13,644 nucleotides of DNA from Candidatus Poseidoniaceae archaeon (lineage in GTDB: Archaea; Thermoplasmatota; Poseidoniia; Poseidoniales; Poseidoniaceae): assembly GCA_030741455.1 (NCBI GenBank), contig JASLVI010000029.1, forward strand, positions 1-13,644. The letters run 5' to 3'. A program made the position numbers and the translations under genes. Below the pieces are notes generated by a model. It was not told the DNA's origin. It saw only the letters and a program-made list of their open reading frames with translations, and ran no database searches. Position 1 is the first letter of the stretch, and each line of letters begins with the position of its first letter. This document shows positions 1 to 7,116 of the stretch, piece by piece.

Positions 1-1236
1 CATTGCGAGTGCTTCATCATCGATGTAAAGGAAATCCTGATCATCTTCAATCTCGCCTGAAAACGTGCGGGCAGCATCATCGGTCCACATCGTTTGGCCA
101 TGCATTCCCGCGAGCATTGAAAGAGGAAGTGTGATGATCAACGCCAGCATGAGTGGCTTACCAAGCGACCATGCTGTCACATCAAGACTTCGATGAAGGA
201 GGAGTGCTAGCGGGAAAATAAGTGCTGTAAGGTAACGACCATTATTGCCCATAAGTATCATGTTTTCCCAGAGTGGAAGATCCCAGCGATTGGCTTCAAA
301 GACCCATAGTGAAGCAATCCACATCGTCATCAACAGCGTTCCTGATGCGACAAAGGTCAGAATGAATATCGATGAAGCATCGTCTGATTTGTCAAGGTTG
401 GAAAGAAGATCGCTCATGAATGGCCAACAACAGAAACCAACTAAGAGATAGAGGCCAAAGCCATCAAGGAGGGCAATGATGAATGAAAACAGCCAAGCGA
501 TCGGATGCGTTCGAATCGTCGATAAGGAACCACCTGCCGAAAACGAAGCTGCAACCATTGCAAGCAACACGACTGGAATTGAAATCGATAAGGCCATCAA
601 AGGATGACGAGAATAGGTTTGGAATTTGGGGAGCGTTCGATCTGCTATAATCCATGCAAACAAAATGATGGCTAAGCCCCATCCAATCGTTGAGGATAAG
701 CCTTTGACAAGAACGAGCAAATGGATGCTTGCAATGGCCAACAGGATCCATTGAATCAGCGACCACCCCTTCTCAACAAAGAGATGTAATGCAGCGAGAA
801 TGATGCCGGCAACTGCGAGAGCTACCGTCGATTCAGGATAGAGGCGTCCTGTTGCAAAAATCAACGAGGGATGAATCGCGACAAGAGCTGCAATGTGCGG
901 TTGGCCCTTGGTCATGAACAAGATGATTCCGAGCAATGCAAGCATCGGTAAGAAGGCTGCAAATGGAAGCAACCATGAAGGATAGAGTTCAAGAATTTGC
1001 CACCAACCTCGTTCAAGAATCTGTACATCATCAGGATTGCTTGCAAGTGAATCGTCTGGACGAACATCACCCCATTCAAGGTTCGGCGTCCCATCTTCAT
1101 TGGATTCAATCGCTGCAAGATGAAGGTGGGTATCAAGCCCATAATCGCTGGATGCAATCGAAGAGAGATGGAGAAGAAGGCCGAAAACGAGCAAGCCCCA
1201 CCACAACCGGTTTTGGTTGGATTTCTCCTCGCTCAT
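1..1236 (-). CDS. Polytopic membrane protein, possible GT-C glycosyltransferase (3' end cut by window)
   Basis: The minus strand is open without a stop from the ATG at 1236 to base 1 (412 codons), so the C-terminus lies outside the window. The protein starts with a short polar tail and a hydrophobic helix (about residues 11-29). A loop of roughly 60 residues follows, containing DYGLDTHLH (31-39), and then there are many hydrophobic segments (about 86-108, 114-130, 136-153, 160-177, 184-197, 212-231, 246-272, 289-311, 335-348, 360-377). The layout of one helix, an early acidic loop and then many helices, together with NNGRYLTALIFPLALLL (331-347), recalls GT-C transferases of the ArnT/PMT type, which use polyprenyl-phosphate sugars on the outer membrane face. 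No diagnostic motif proves that. The last residues (about 378 on) are an acidic, probably extracytoplasmic region. It is divergent from the CoA-transferase, with a 52-nt gap. It could equally be an uncharacterised transporter-like protein. Confidence 0.8.
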   Translation of the reverse strand, partial: MSEEKSNQNRLWWGLLVFGLLLHLSSIASSDYGLDTHLHLAAIESNEDGTPNLEWGDVRPDDSLASNPDDVQILERGWWQILELYPSWLLPFAAFLPMLALLGIILFMTKGQPHIAALVAIHPSLIFATGRLYPESTVALAVAGIILAALHLFVEKGWSLIQWILLAIASIHLLVLVKGLSSTIGWGLAIILFAWIIADRTLPKFQTYSRHPLMALSISIPVVLLAMVAASFSAGGSLSTIRTHPIAWLFSFIIALLDGFGLYLLVGFCCWPFMSDLLSNLDKSDDASSIFILTFVASGTLLMTMWIASLWVFEANRWDLPLWENMILMGNNGRYLTALIFPLALLLHRSLDVTAWSLGKPLMLALIITLPLSMLAGMHGQTMWTDDAARTFSGEIEDDQDFLYIDDEALAM

Positions 1237-1288
1237 GACCACAAAGCCAGAGGGTTGGGTTCAACTCTTTCGGATGTATGGAGGGGTC

Positions 1289-2323
1289 ATGAGCGGAATC
1301 TTAGAGGGTATCAACGTTCTCGACCTTTCTCGTATCTTGGCCGGCCCATATACAGCACAAATGTTGTCTGATTTGGGCGCAAATGTAACGAAAATCGAAG
1401 CACCATGGGGCGATGATACCCGTGGTTGGGGTCCTCCGTTCGCTACAGATTTCGATGGAGCGCGCGTTGCAGCATATTTCCTCTGCTGCAATCGAGGAAA
1501 ATCAATTCTCCAAATGAATTTGAAAGAAGAAAAAGAACGCTTGATGGAATTGATTGAATGGGCGGATGTCATCGTTGAGAACTTCAAGCCAGGAACACTT
1601 GAACGACTTCTTGGTGAATTGCCAAAGGACGTCATCATCTGTTCAATTTCAGGATATGGAGCAACAGGACCGCGACGAGATGAGCCTGGATATGATCTCG
1701 CTCTCCAAGCACGAAGTGGAATCATGAGCATTACCGGCGAAGCGGATGGTTCGCCCGTCAAGGTCGGCGTTGCGTGGATTGACATCATCACAGGACTTTA
1801 TGCTGGGAATGCCATCCTTGCTGCTCTACTCGATAAGGAGCGAACCGGCCGTATTCGTCATATCGATGTCAGCCTGTGGGATTGTGCCATCGCTTCGCTT
1901 GCAAATCAAGCACAAAACGTCCTTGCAAGTGGTACCGATCCATCTCGAATGGGTTCAGCACATCCGAATCTTGTACCCTATCGAGCCTTTGAAGCCAAAG
2001 ATGGTTGGTTTGTTGTTGCGATCGGATCGGATGCCCAATGGACAAAGTTTTGTTCGATTTCAGGTATCGACGCTCCAGAAGAATGGGGCACTAATGCAGG
2101 ACGTATCGCCAATAGAAAAGCGATTGAAGCATTGATTCAACAGTGGGTTCAAAACTATACGCGAATCGAATTAGAAAAAGAACTTGAAGGGATTCCTTGC
2201 GCTCCAATTAACACTGTTTCTGAAGCTCTTGCTGATGACCAAAGTGTTGCTCGAAACGCCATTCTTGAACAGGGTGGCGTCACGACGCTTGCAAGCCCAC
2301 TTCGCTTTATGCAATCTCAATGA
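1289..2323 (+). CDS. Family III (CaiB/BaiF-type) CoA-transferase, short C-terminus
   Basis: Predicted to move CoA between acyl groups through an enzyme-bound anhydride; the substrate cannot be read from the sequence. The N-terminus LEGINVLDLSRILAGPY (5-21) followed by LSDLGANVTKIE (26-37) is the family hallmark. VENFKPGTLERL (96-107), SGYGATGP (121-128) and YDLALQARSG (135-144) also match. The likely catalytic Asp is D165 in WIDIITGLYAG. The frame is open upstream to 1217, but the ATG at 1289 puts the family start in register and has GGAGGGG just ahead of it. At 344 aa it is shorter than the roughly 380-400 aa usual for the family. It stops right after SPLRF, where relatives continue with a conserved tail containing a P.LGEHT-like segment. 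Its last 17 nt overlap the stop end of the convergent lipoprotein gene. It may be a natural short form or a tail lost by mutation. Confidence 0.9.
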   Translation: MSGILEGINVLDLSRILAGPYTAQMLSDLGANVTKIEAPWGDDTRGWGPPFATDFDGARVAAYFLCCNRGKSILQMNLKEEKERLMELIEWADVIVENFKPGTLERLLGELPKDVIICSISGYGATGPRRDEPGYDLALQARSGIMSITGEADGSPVKVGVAWIDIITGLYAGNAILAALLDKERTGRIRHIDVSLWDCAIASLANQAQNVLASGTDPSRMGSAHPNLVPYRAFEAKDGWFVVAIGSDAQWTKFCSISGIDAPEEWGTNAGRIANRKAIEALIQQWVQNYTRIELEKELEGIPCAPINTVSEALADDQSVARNAILEQGGVTTLASPLRFMQSQ

Positions 2324-3413
2324 GATTTACTAAACGCGCAGCCTCAACAACATCGCCTTCCTCCCACCAATCGACAGCGATGAAGGTTGGACGCTTTCCA
2401 TGGTCTTGTATGCATTCTTCAGCACGCTCAACCATGAAATCTACATCGTTGGCTTCAGCCGAACGCGTCGGATCGGAGAGGCCTGCTTGGTTCTTGAGCC
2501 AGTTGTTCATGTGATAGACCGGTTGGGAAGCATCGCCTCGAAGAGGATTACAGTCCATCGATGATGTGCTCTCGTCAGCATAATTCGTGGTCCAACCAAA
2601 GGTCAAGAAATCATGGAAGTATGGATGTGAGGCATCACCAGATTGTTCCCAAAACACGACCAATCGTTTGTCCATATTGATCAATTCAATGAGCGTAGGC
2701 CATTGGGTGTTTAGTTCATGAACGTACATCATATCGGTCAAACCAACATCATCGAGCAAGGCTTTGAGATGGTCTGCTTCGACATGGTTTTCCACCAACA
2801 AGGTGACGATGTCACGATCTTCTGATTGCATTTCAGATTCAAGTTTACCCAACCAGGCCCAAGGGTCAACGTTTCCGTACGTGCACGGGCTAAAGCCACG
2901 ACTTGAATCTCCATGGCAGAAACGAACGTTGGATGCGCTTTGATCTGTATCCGTCAAATAGTGCGTATCGAGCATGAAAGCACGCATTCCTGCGTTCCAT
3001 TGCGCTTGAAAACCGGTTCGATGATTGCTTGCAGGATAGTAGATGTTGTCTTCATGTGTTGAGAATGCGTTGTGTGTTTCCGGGAACGTCACTTCATCGT
3101 AGGGCCGATGGCAGAGGAGGATCATGCCATTGCATGGTTCCGTTTCCATGTATTCGCAACTTCCATCATCATCCGTAGCAGCTTCATCGTAATTCATCGC
3201 ATTCGGATCTGTGCATCCAAAGATGGGTTCAGGATAAACACAAGATCCATCATCTTCTTCCGCAGTTTGATTGTAATTTTCAGCAGTCTCGTCCGTACAT
3301 CCACGAATTGCATCGACTACAATGTCCTCTTCAACAGCCTCCTCGCCTTCGAAGTAGGTGCATCCAGGCAAAAGGACGAACCCGACCACAATCAGCGCAG
3401 TCAGCATTCGCAT
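2307..3413 (-). CDS. Lipoprotein with two GCTD repeats and a PI-PLC-like phosphodiesterase domain
   Basis: Predicted exported, lipid-anchored phosphodiesterase. A hydrophobic signal segment ends in the lipobox LLPGC, with Cys at residue 18 counted from the ATG at 3413. An acidic linker follows, then two Cys/Asp-rich repeats (about residues 37-60 and 66-88), each beginning GCTD and ending DDGSC plus Tyr. The rest resembles the PLC-like TIM barrel: VTFPETHNAFS carries the first catalytic His (H114), GMRAFMLDTHY is the strand with the metal/substrate acidic region, FCHGD carries a candidate second His (H167), and DIVTLLVENHV follows. The family cleaves phosphodiester head groups of phosphoinositide-like or other lipids; the substrate here is unknown. 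A GTG at 3425 is an alternative start, but the ATG gives a more typical signal peptide. It is divergent from the first glycosyltransferase and overlaps the CoA-transferase by 17 nt at its 3' end. Confidence 0.85.
   Translation of the reverse strand: MRMLTALIVVGFVLLPGCTYFEGEEAVEEDIVVDAIRGCTDETAENYNQTAEEDDGSCVYPEPIFGCTDPNAMNYDEAATDDDGSCEYMETEPCNGMILLCHRPYDEVTFPETHNAFSTHEDNIYYPASNHRTGFQAQWNAGMRAFMLDTHYLTDTDQSASNVRFCHGDSSRGFSPCTYGNVDPWAWLGKLESEMQSEDRDIVTLLVENHVEADHLKALLDDVGLTDMMYVHELNTQWPTLIELINMDKRLVVFWEQSGDASHPYFHDFLTFGWTTNYADESTSSMDCNPLRGDASQPVYHMNNWLKNQAGLSDPTRSAEANDVDFMVERAEECIQDHGKRPTFIAVDWWEEGDVVEAARLVNLIEIA
3150..3305 (-). repeat. Two tandem GCTD-type Asp/Cys repeats in the lipoprotein
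   Basis: Two copies of a 23-24 residue unit lie at 3234-3305 and 3150-3218, with a 28-residue period. Both share GCTD, then Ala, NY, Ala, DDGSC and Tyr at matching spacing, with two Cys per unit. The paired Cys suggest a disulfide, and the DDDGS/EDDGS clusters suggest Ca2+ binding, by analogy with acidic repeats in marine secreted proteins. The metal binding is inferred. Confidence 0.8.
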
Positions 3414-3470
3414 AGTGAACAACACTTCTCCATGTGTCTTGAAAACTCCGATTCACATCCATTCTTTGCA

Positions 3471-3480
3471 CCAAATATTG
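3471..3480. promoter_or_regulatory. AT-rich element between divergent lipoprotein and glycosyltransferase genes
   Basis: CCAAATATTG contains the palindrome AATATT and is the most TATA-like sequence in the 113-nt divergent gap (3414-3526). It could serve either strand, giving leaders of about 25 nt toward 3527 and about 37 nt toward 3413. The match to an archaeal TATA box is weak, and nothing else regulatory is evident in the gap. Confidence 0.2.
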
Positions 3481-3526
3481 ACAGAATGGGGAATGGCTAA
3501 TGTAGCAAAGACGAGTCATTCGCATC

Positions 3527-4675
3527 ATGGAACCTTCAGATGTGGATGCACCTCTGAGCGTTCTTCTTGTTCACGTTTGGTATTGGCCACACATCGGTGG
3601 AGGGAATCAGCACGTCGAACACATTGCTCGACAATTGGTAGCGCGTGGACACAAAGCAACGGTTTGGTGTGCAGACATTCCCAAACACGATGAAAAACGA
3701 TTCATCCGAGATGGTGTCGAAGTCATTCGATTACCGCCAAAGCGAGTTTTAGGTGGCATCGATCCGGTCGTATCCATCAAGGATCTTGACATGAACTTCG
3801 ATATTGTTCATCTTCACGACACATTACCTATCTTAATTCGACGCTCGGTAAAACGTGCACGAAAGGAAAAGATTCCAGTCGTGACGACGTTTCACAACGA
3901 TTACATCAAAACGAGTTTTGCTGGAAAGATTCTGAAGCGTATGCGTTGGTCGCTTCAGGGTCGAAGAACGCTTCACGCATCCAATGCTCGTATTGCACTC
4001 ACACCATATTATGCAACACATCTCAAAGGCAGAGGCGTTCGTAAATCGATCGATGTTCTACCGAATGGTTTCGAACCTGTTGCTGAAGATGCTGTTCGCC
4101 CATCCACACTTCCTACCGATGCCGAGGATCTGCCTCTCCTCGTATTTGTTGGCCGATTGAGTGAACAGAAGGGGCTCGACGTACTGATGGATGCTTGGGA
4201 TTCACTCTGTCAACAAGGTGAACCGAAAGCTCGACTTGCAATTGCAGGAAGTGGTGAATTGAACGAATGGTTGGAAGAACGTATCGCCTCCTCAACCTAT
4301 CCACAATCCATTGCAAAATTAGGACGTGTGGAAGATGCTGAGAAGCGATGGTTATTCGAACAAGCAAAAGGCGTGTTGATTCCATCGCGCTTCGAAGGAT
4401 TACCAACGGTCTTGCTGGAAGCCATGCATGCCGGCGCACCTACAGTCATGGCAGATGTCAATGATTTGGGCCGTTTGGTGACGGAACCCAATGCAGGATT
4501 GTCGGTGACACCTGGTGATTCTAATGATCTTGTTGAGGCCATCAACGCATTGCTTGAAGCCGATGAAAACCAACTCAAAGCATGGTCTGAAAACGGTCGA
4601 GAGGCTTCCAAACCCTATCTATGGTCGAACATTGTTGAGGATCTCCTGAAGGTGTACAAGCGGGTGAGAACATGA
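3527..4675 (+). CDS. GT4-family glycosyltransferase (GT-B fold)
   Basis: Predicted cytoplasmic sugar transferase using a nucleotide-sugar donor, likely building a surface or lipid-linked glycan; donor and acceptor are unknown. The N-terminal acceptor domain begins with a strand, VLLVHVWYW, and the glycine turn GGGNQHVEHIARQL (24-37). VHLHD is at 94-98 and TTFHND at 120-125. The C-terminal donor domain has VGRLSEQKGLDVL (208-220), with R210 and K215 in the phosphate-binding positions. The EX7E motif falls at E290 and E298 in RFEGLPTVLLEAMHAG. At 382 aa the length is normal for the family. The ATG at 3527 precedes the first strand by about 10 residues, with no clear Shine-Dalgarno. The stop overlaps the next gene's ATG (ATGA), so the two transferases are probably co-translated and act in the same pathway. 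Confidence 0.93.
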   Translation: MEPSDVDAPLSVLLVHVWYWPHIGGGNQHVEHIARQLVARGHKATVWCADIPKHDEKRFIRDGVEVIRLPPKRVLGGIDPVVSIKDLDMNFDIVHLHDTLPILIRRSVKRARKEKIPVVTTFHNDYIKTSFAGKILKRMRWSLQGRRTLHASNARIALTPYYATHLKGRGVRKSIDVLPNGFEPVAEDAVRPSTLPTDAEDLPLLVFVGRLSEQKGLDVLMDAWDSLCQQGEPKARLAIAGSGELNEWLEERIASSTYPQSIAKLGRVEDAEKRWLFEQAKGVLIPSRFEGLPTVLLEAMHAGAPTVMADVNDLGRLVTEPNAGLSVTPGDSNDLVEAINALLEADENQLKAWSENGREASKPYLWSNIVEDLLKVYKRVRT

Positions 4676-6009
4676 GTAAACCGCGTCTTGTCATCCTGCA
4701 TCGCAACATGGGATTGCTTGGTGGGGCACAACGTGATCTCATCGTTGCTCTACCCGAACATGCAAAACGCTGGTCGATTACAGTCGCCACGCTCAATGCG
4801 CCTCAACTTTTACTCGACCGCTGCGAACAACTCGGCATCGATGTCATCGCTCCGGATGTTCCATGGCGGCAACCTAGTGGTCCAATGGCTGAAATCACAG
4901 CCCGTTCGGGACGTAGTGCGCTCAAAGCGTGGCGACGATTACGAGGTAAATTGCAACCCGCTCTCGAGGCTGCAGATGCATGTTGTATTGTTCTCGGCAC
5001 AGGTGGATTGGAGGTTATCGATCTCATTCCAAACAATCGACCATTGTTCGTCTACATTCATGAGCGAAACAAAGGCATCTATGATGATGTTCTTCAGCGT
5101 GATATGGACGGCAATCTACGTAATTCACTGCTTGTGAAGCGCCTTGCACTTACCTATCTGCGTCGATGGGATCAACGGTGGCATAAGCGCCTATGGAAGC
5201 GCCCAAAGACAGCTGTATCAGCTAATACACCAACCAGTTCTCGCATGCTCGCCTCCTCATACGGATGGCCAGTAAGCAAGGATTGGATTGCAGGCGAGGT
5301 CAAGTTTCGAGATGATCAATTACGACCTGCAGAAGTTGGAGTACTATGGCCCGCCATTGACCCATCAGCATGGCCCGCTGAAGAAACGGAACAGGAACGC
5401 CAAGTTTGGGAAACGTTCAGCCACAAGCCAACTGGCCCATATCTTCTCACCATCGGTCGAGCATGTTACATGAAAGGAAGTAAAGAAGCCGTTCAAGTTG
5501 CAGCCGCAGCATCGCTTCCACTCGTTCATGTTGGTGGTGGCGATACGGAAGAAATGAAGCGTCAAGCCGCAAACTGCAATGCTGAATTATTCATTATGCC
5601 ACGTATTGATGAATTGGAAATTGTTGCATTGATGCGAAATGCACACGCCTTGATTGCAACAGCCCGTACCGAAGGGTTTGGCCTCACGCCGATGGAAGCA
5701 ACCATGGTTGGAACACCCGCTCTGGTTGTCAGTGATTGTGGATTTACGCATACGGTAACAGACGGGTTCAATGGCCGTCGATTACCATGGCCAACGACCG
5801 AGGAAGGACTTGCAGAATGGGCCAAGGCTGTTGAACAGGCTGGTGATGAAGCCAACCGAGTTGCATGGTCAAAGGCTGGTCGTGAACGTATATTGGAACG
5901 ATTTTCAGCAAACCATCAGGCCGAAGGGTTAGCTCGTAGCCTTAGTGCAATGGGCGTGGATGTAGCAACAACCGATCTCGAAATGTTGCCAGGACTTGAT
6001 CCCGCTTGA
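4672..6009 (+). CDS. Second GT-B glycosyltransferase, GT4-like, coupled to the upstream one
   Basis: Starts inside the stop of the preceding transferase (ATGA at 4672-4675), which points to translational coupling. Residues 4-25 (LVILHRN, then LLGGAQRDL) form the typical first strand and glycine loop. The donor half has LTIGRACYMKGSKEA (259-273), VGGGD (287-291) and a clear EX7E pair at E334 and E342 in TEGFGLTPMEATMVGTP. These are GT4 hallmarks of nucleotide-sugar-dependent transferases. At 445 aa it is longer than its partner. The extra length lies between the domains, where residues about 155-180 are rich in Arg, Lys and Trp (YLRRWDQRWHKRLWKRPK) and could touch a membrane surface or acceptor lipid. 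It ends 2 nt before the convergent FEN-1 stop. The fold is well supported; the sugar and acceptor are unknown. Confidence 0.92.
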   Translation: MSKPRLVILHRNMGLLGGAQRDLIVALPEHAKRWSITVATLNAPQLLLDRCEQLGIDVIAPDVPWRQPSGPMAEITARSGRSALKAWRRLRGKLQPALEAADACCIVLGTGGLEVIDLIPNNRPLFVYIHERNKGIYDDVLQRDMDGNLRNSLLVKRLALTYLRRWDQRWHKRLWKRPKTAVSANTPTSSRMLASSYGWPVSKDWIAGEVKFRDDQLRPAEVGVLWPAIDPSAWPAEETEQERQVWETFSHKPTGPYLLTIGRACYMKGSKEAVQVAAAASLPLVHVGGGDTEEMKRQAANCNAELFIMPRIDELEIVALMRNAHALIATARTEGFGLTPMEATMVGTPALVVSDCGFTHTVTDGFNGRRLPWPTTEEGLAEWAKAVEQAGDEANRVAWSKAGRERILERFSANHQAEGLARSLSAMGVDVATTDLEMLPGLDPA

Positions 6010-6011
6010 TA

Positions 6012-7040
6012 TCAAAACGAGAACAGTGAGGTTTGTCCACCTTCTCGAATCAAATTCGCTTTACGCAACTTTGTCAATGTTTCATCAATACGTCGTTGAC
6101 TGAACTCTCGTTCTTCTTGAAGGAAGTGAATCAGGCCCTTGACATCAACTTGGCCTGGCTTGAGGGCTTCATCTCCGACTGAATTTGATGGATGGTTGAG
6201 GAAGATTTCGCGAATTTCAGCCAAGCGTTCTGGAACGTCCTTACCTTTCTCTTCGCAAATGGCTTCAATCGTTCCGAGTGATTTGATGAGTTTGATTCCA
6301 GTCTTCGGACCAATCCCTTTCAACCCTGGATGAAAATCCGTTCCAATCATAATAGCCAAATCGACCAGTTGTTCTTGGGACAAGTCGTGCTCAGCCAACA
6401 TTTCTGACAGCACAATCTTCTGAGCACGTACCGTTCGACCGTGTCGCTTACTTCCATCGCTCATCAATTTACGAACAAGAATTGTACTTCCATACAGAAG
6501 TGCGTCCCAATCCTGTGTAGCGACGACATCGAGTTGTCCTTTCACAGCCATTACAGCGGCTTGACCTTCCCCTTCTGCCGCAGCATCTATCCAACGAACG
6601 CCGAGAAAATCGAGCATGTGTTTGGTATCCTCGACCATTTCTGGACTGTAATGGACGATGCGTTGCGCCATCTTTTGAGCGGTTTGGTAATCGCCATCTT
6701 CGAGGGCTTGTTTGTGGGCAGCTTCCGCCTCAAGTCGTCGTGCTCGACGTGCTGCGAGTTCATCGGCCTTCAATTCAGGTGCTGGACCATCGAAAATAAA
6801 CACGGGCTGGATACCGAGTGATAGCATGGTCGTTGTTCGTGTAAGGATCCCCATCAAATGCGCAACAACTCGCCCTTTGGAATCTCGGAGTGGTCCTCCG
6901 TCACCAGTAGGTGAACGATCACGGATCGTGGTCAAAAATTGAAAGGCCGTAAGAAAAGCATCAATCCCAACTCGCTTGCCCTTCAATTCTGCGAGATTGA
7001 TGTCTTCCGCATTGGCAAGGTCTCGAAGATTACAGCCCAT
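6012..7040 (-). CDS. fen: Flap endonuclease FEN-1
   Basis: Structure-specific nuclease that removes 5' flaps during Okazaki fragment maturation and repair, working with PCNA. The ATG at 7040 gives the family N-terminus MG.NL.DL; an in-frame TTG two codons upstream (7046) is less likely. Metal-binding acidic residues appear in the expected motifs: D27 in GIDAF, D84 in IFDGPAP, E156 and E158 in EGEGQAA, D177 and D179 in TQDWDALLYG, and D235 in GTDFHPGLKGIGPKTG. That last stretch is also the helix-hairpin-helix DNA-binding element. The QDWD motif has Trp where Tyr is common. The extreme C-terminus QTSLFSF is a PCNA-interacting (PIP-like) tail with only one aromatic at the end. At 342 aa it has the usual archaeal length. 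It is divergent from the tRNA methyltransferase and convergent with the second glycosyltransferase, with a 2-nt gap. Confidence 0.97.
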   Translation of the reverse strand: MGCNLRDLANAEDINLAELKGKRVGIDAFLTAFQFLTTIRDRSPTGDGGPLRDSKGRVVAHLMGILTRTTTMLSLGIQPVFIFDGPAPELKADELAARRARRLEAEAAHKQALEDGDYQTAQKMAQRIVHYSPEMVEDTKHMLDFLGVRWIDAAAEGEGQAAVMAVKGQLDVVATQDWDALLYGSTILVRKLMSDGSKRHGRTVRAQKIVLSEMLAEHDLSQEQLVDLAIMIGTDFHPGLKGIGPKTGIKLIKSLGTIEAICEEKGKDVPERLAEIREIFLNHPSNSVGDEALKPGQVDVKGLIHFLQEEREFSQRRIDETLTKLRKANLIREGGQTSLFSF

Positions 7041-7106
7041 ATCCAATGGTTAAGGTCGAGAGTATGTCATGGTTCGCATGCGGTGCCGTGAAGAACCTGC
7101 ACCAAT

Positions 7107-7113
7107 AGGGGAG
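7107..7113 (+). promoter_or_regulatory. Shine-Dalgarno-like site deciding the methyltransferase start
   Basis: AGGGGAG lies 3 nt before the ATG at 7117, making this start more likely than the in-frame ATG at 7069, which has no such site. The spacing is slightly short. Confidence 0.45.
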
Positions 7114-7116
7114 CAT

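Noticed and set aside
464..1157. Short minus-strand open stretches at 464-766 and 912-1157 as separate genes
   Set aside because: They lie in other frames of the continuous 412-codon membrane protein, whose hydrophobic pattern and start are convincing. Their own translations look like random composition.
1217..1288. Longer N-terminus for the CoA-transferase from 1217
   Set aside because: The extra 24 residues do not resemble the family, and the ATG at 1289 puts the conserved LEGINVLDLSR strand at the usual position.
3331..3528. Minus-strand open stretch across the divergent gap upstream of the lipoprotein
   Set aside because: It overlaps the lipoprotein start in another frame and has no recognisable features. 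The gap is better explained as promoter region.
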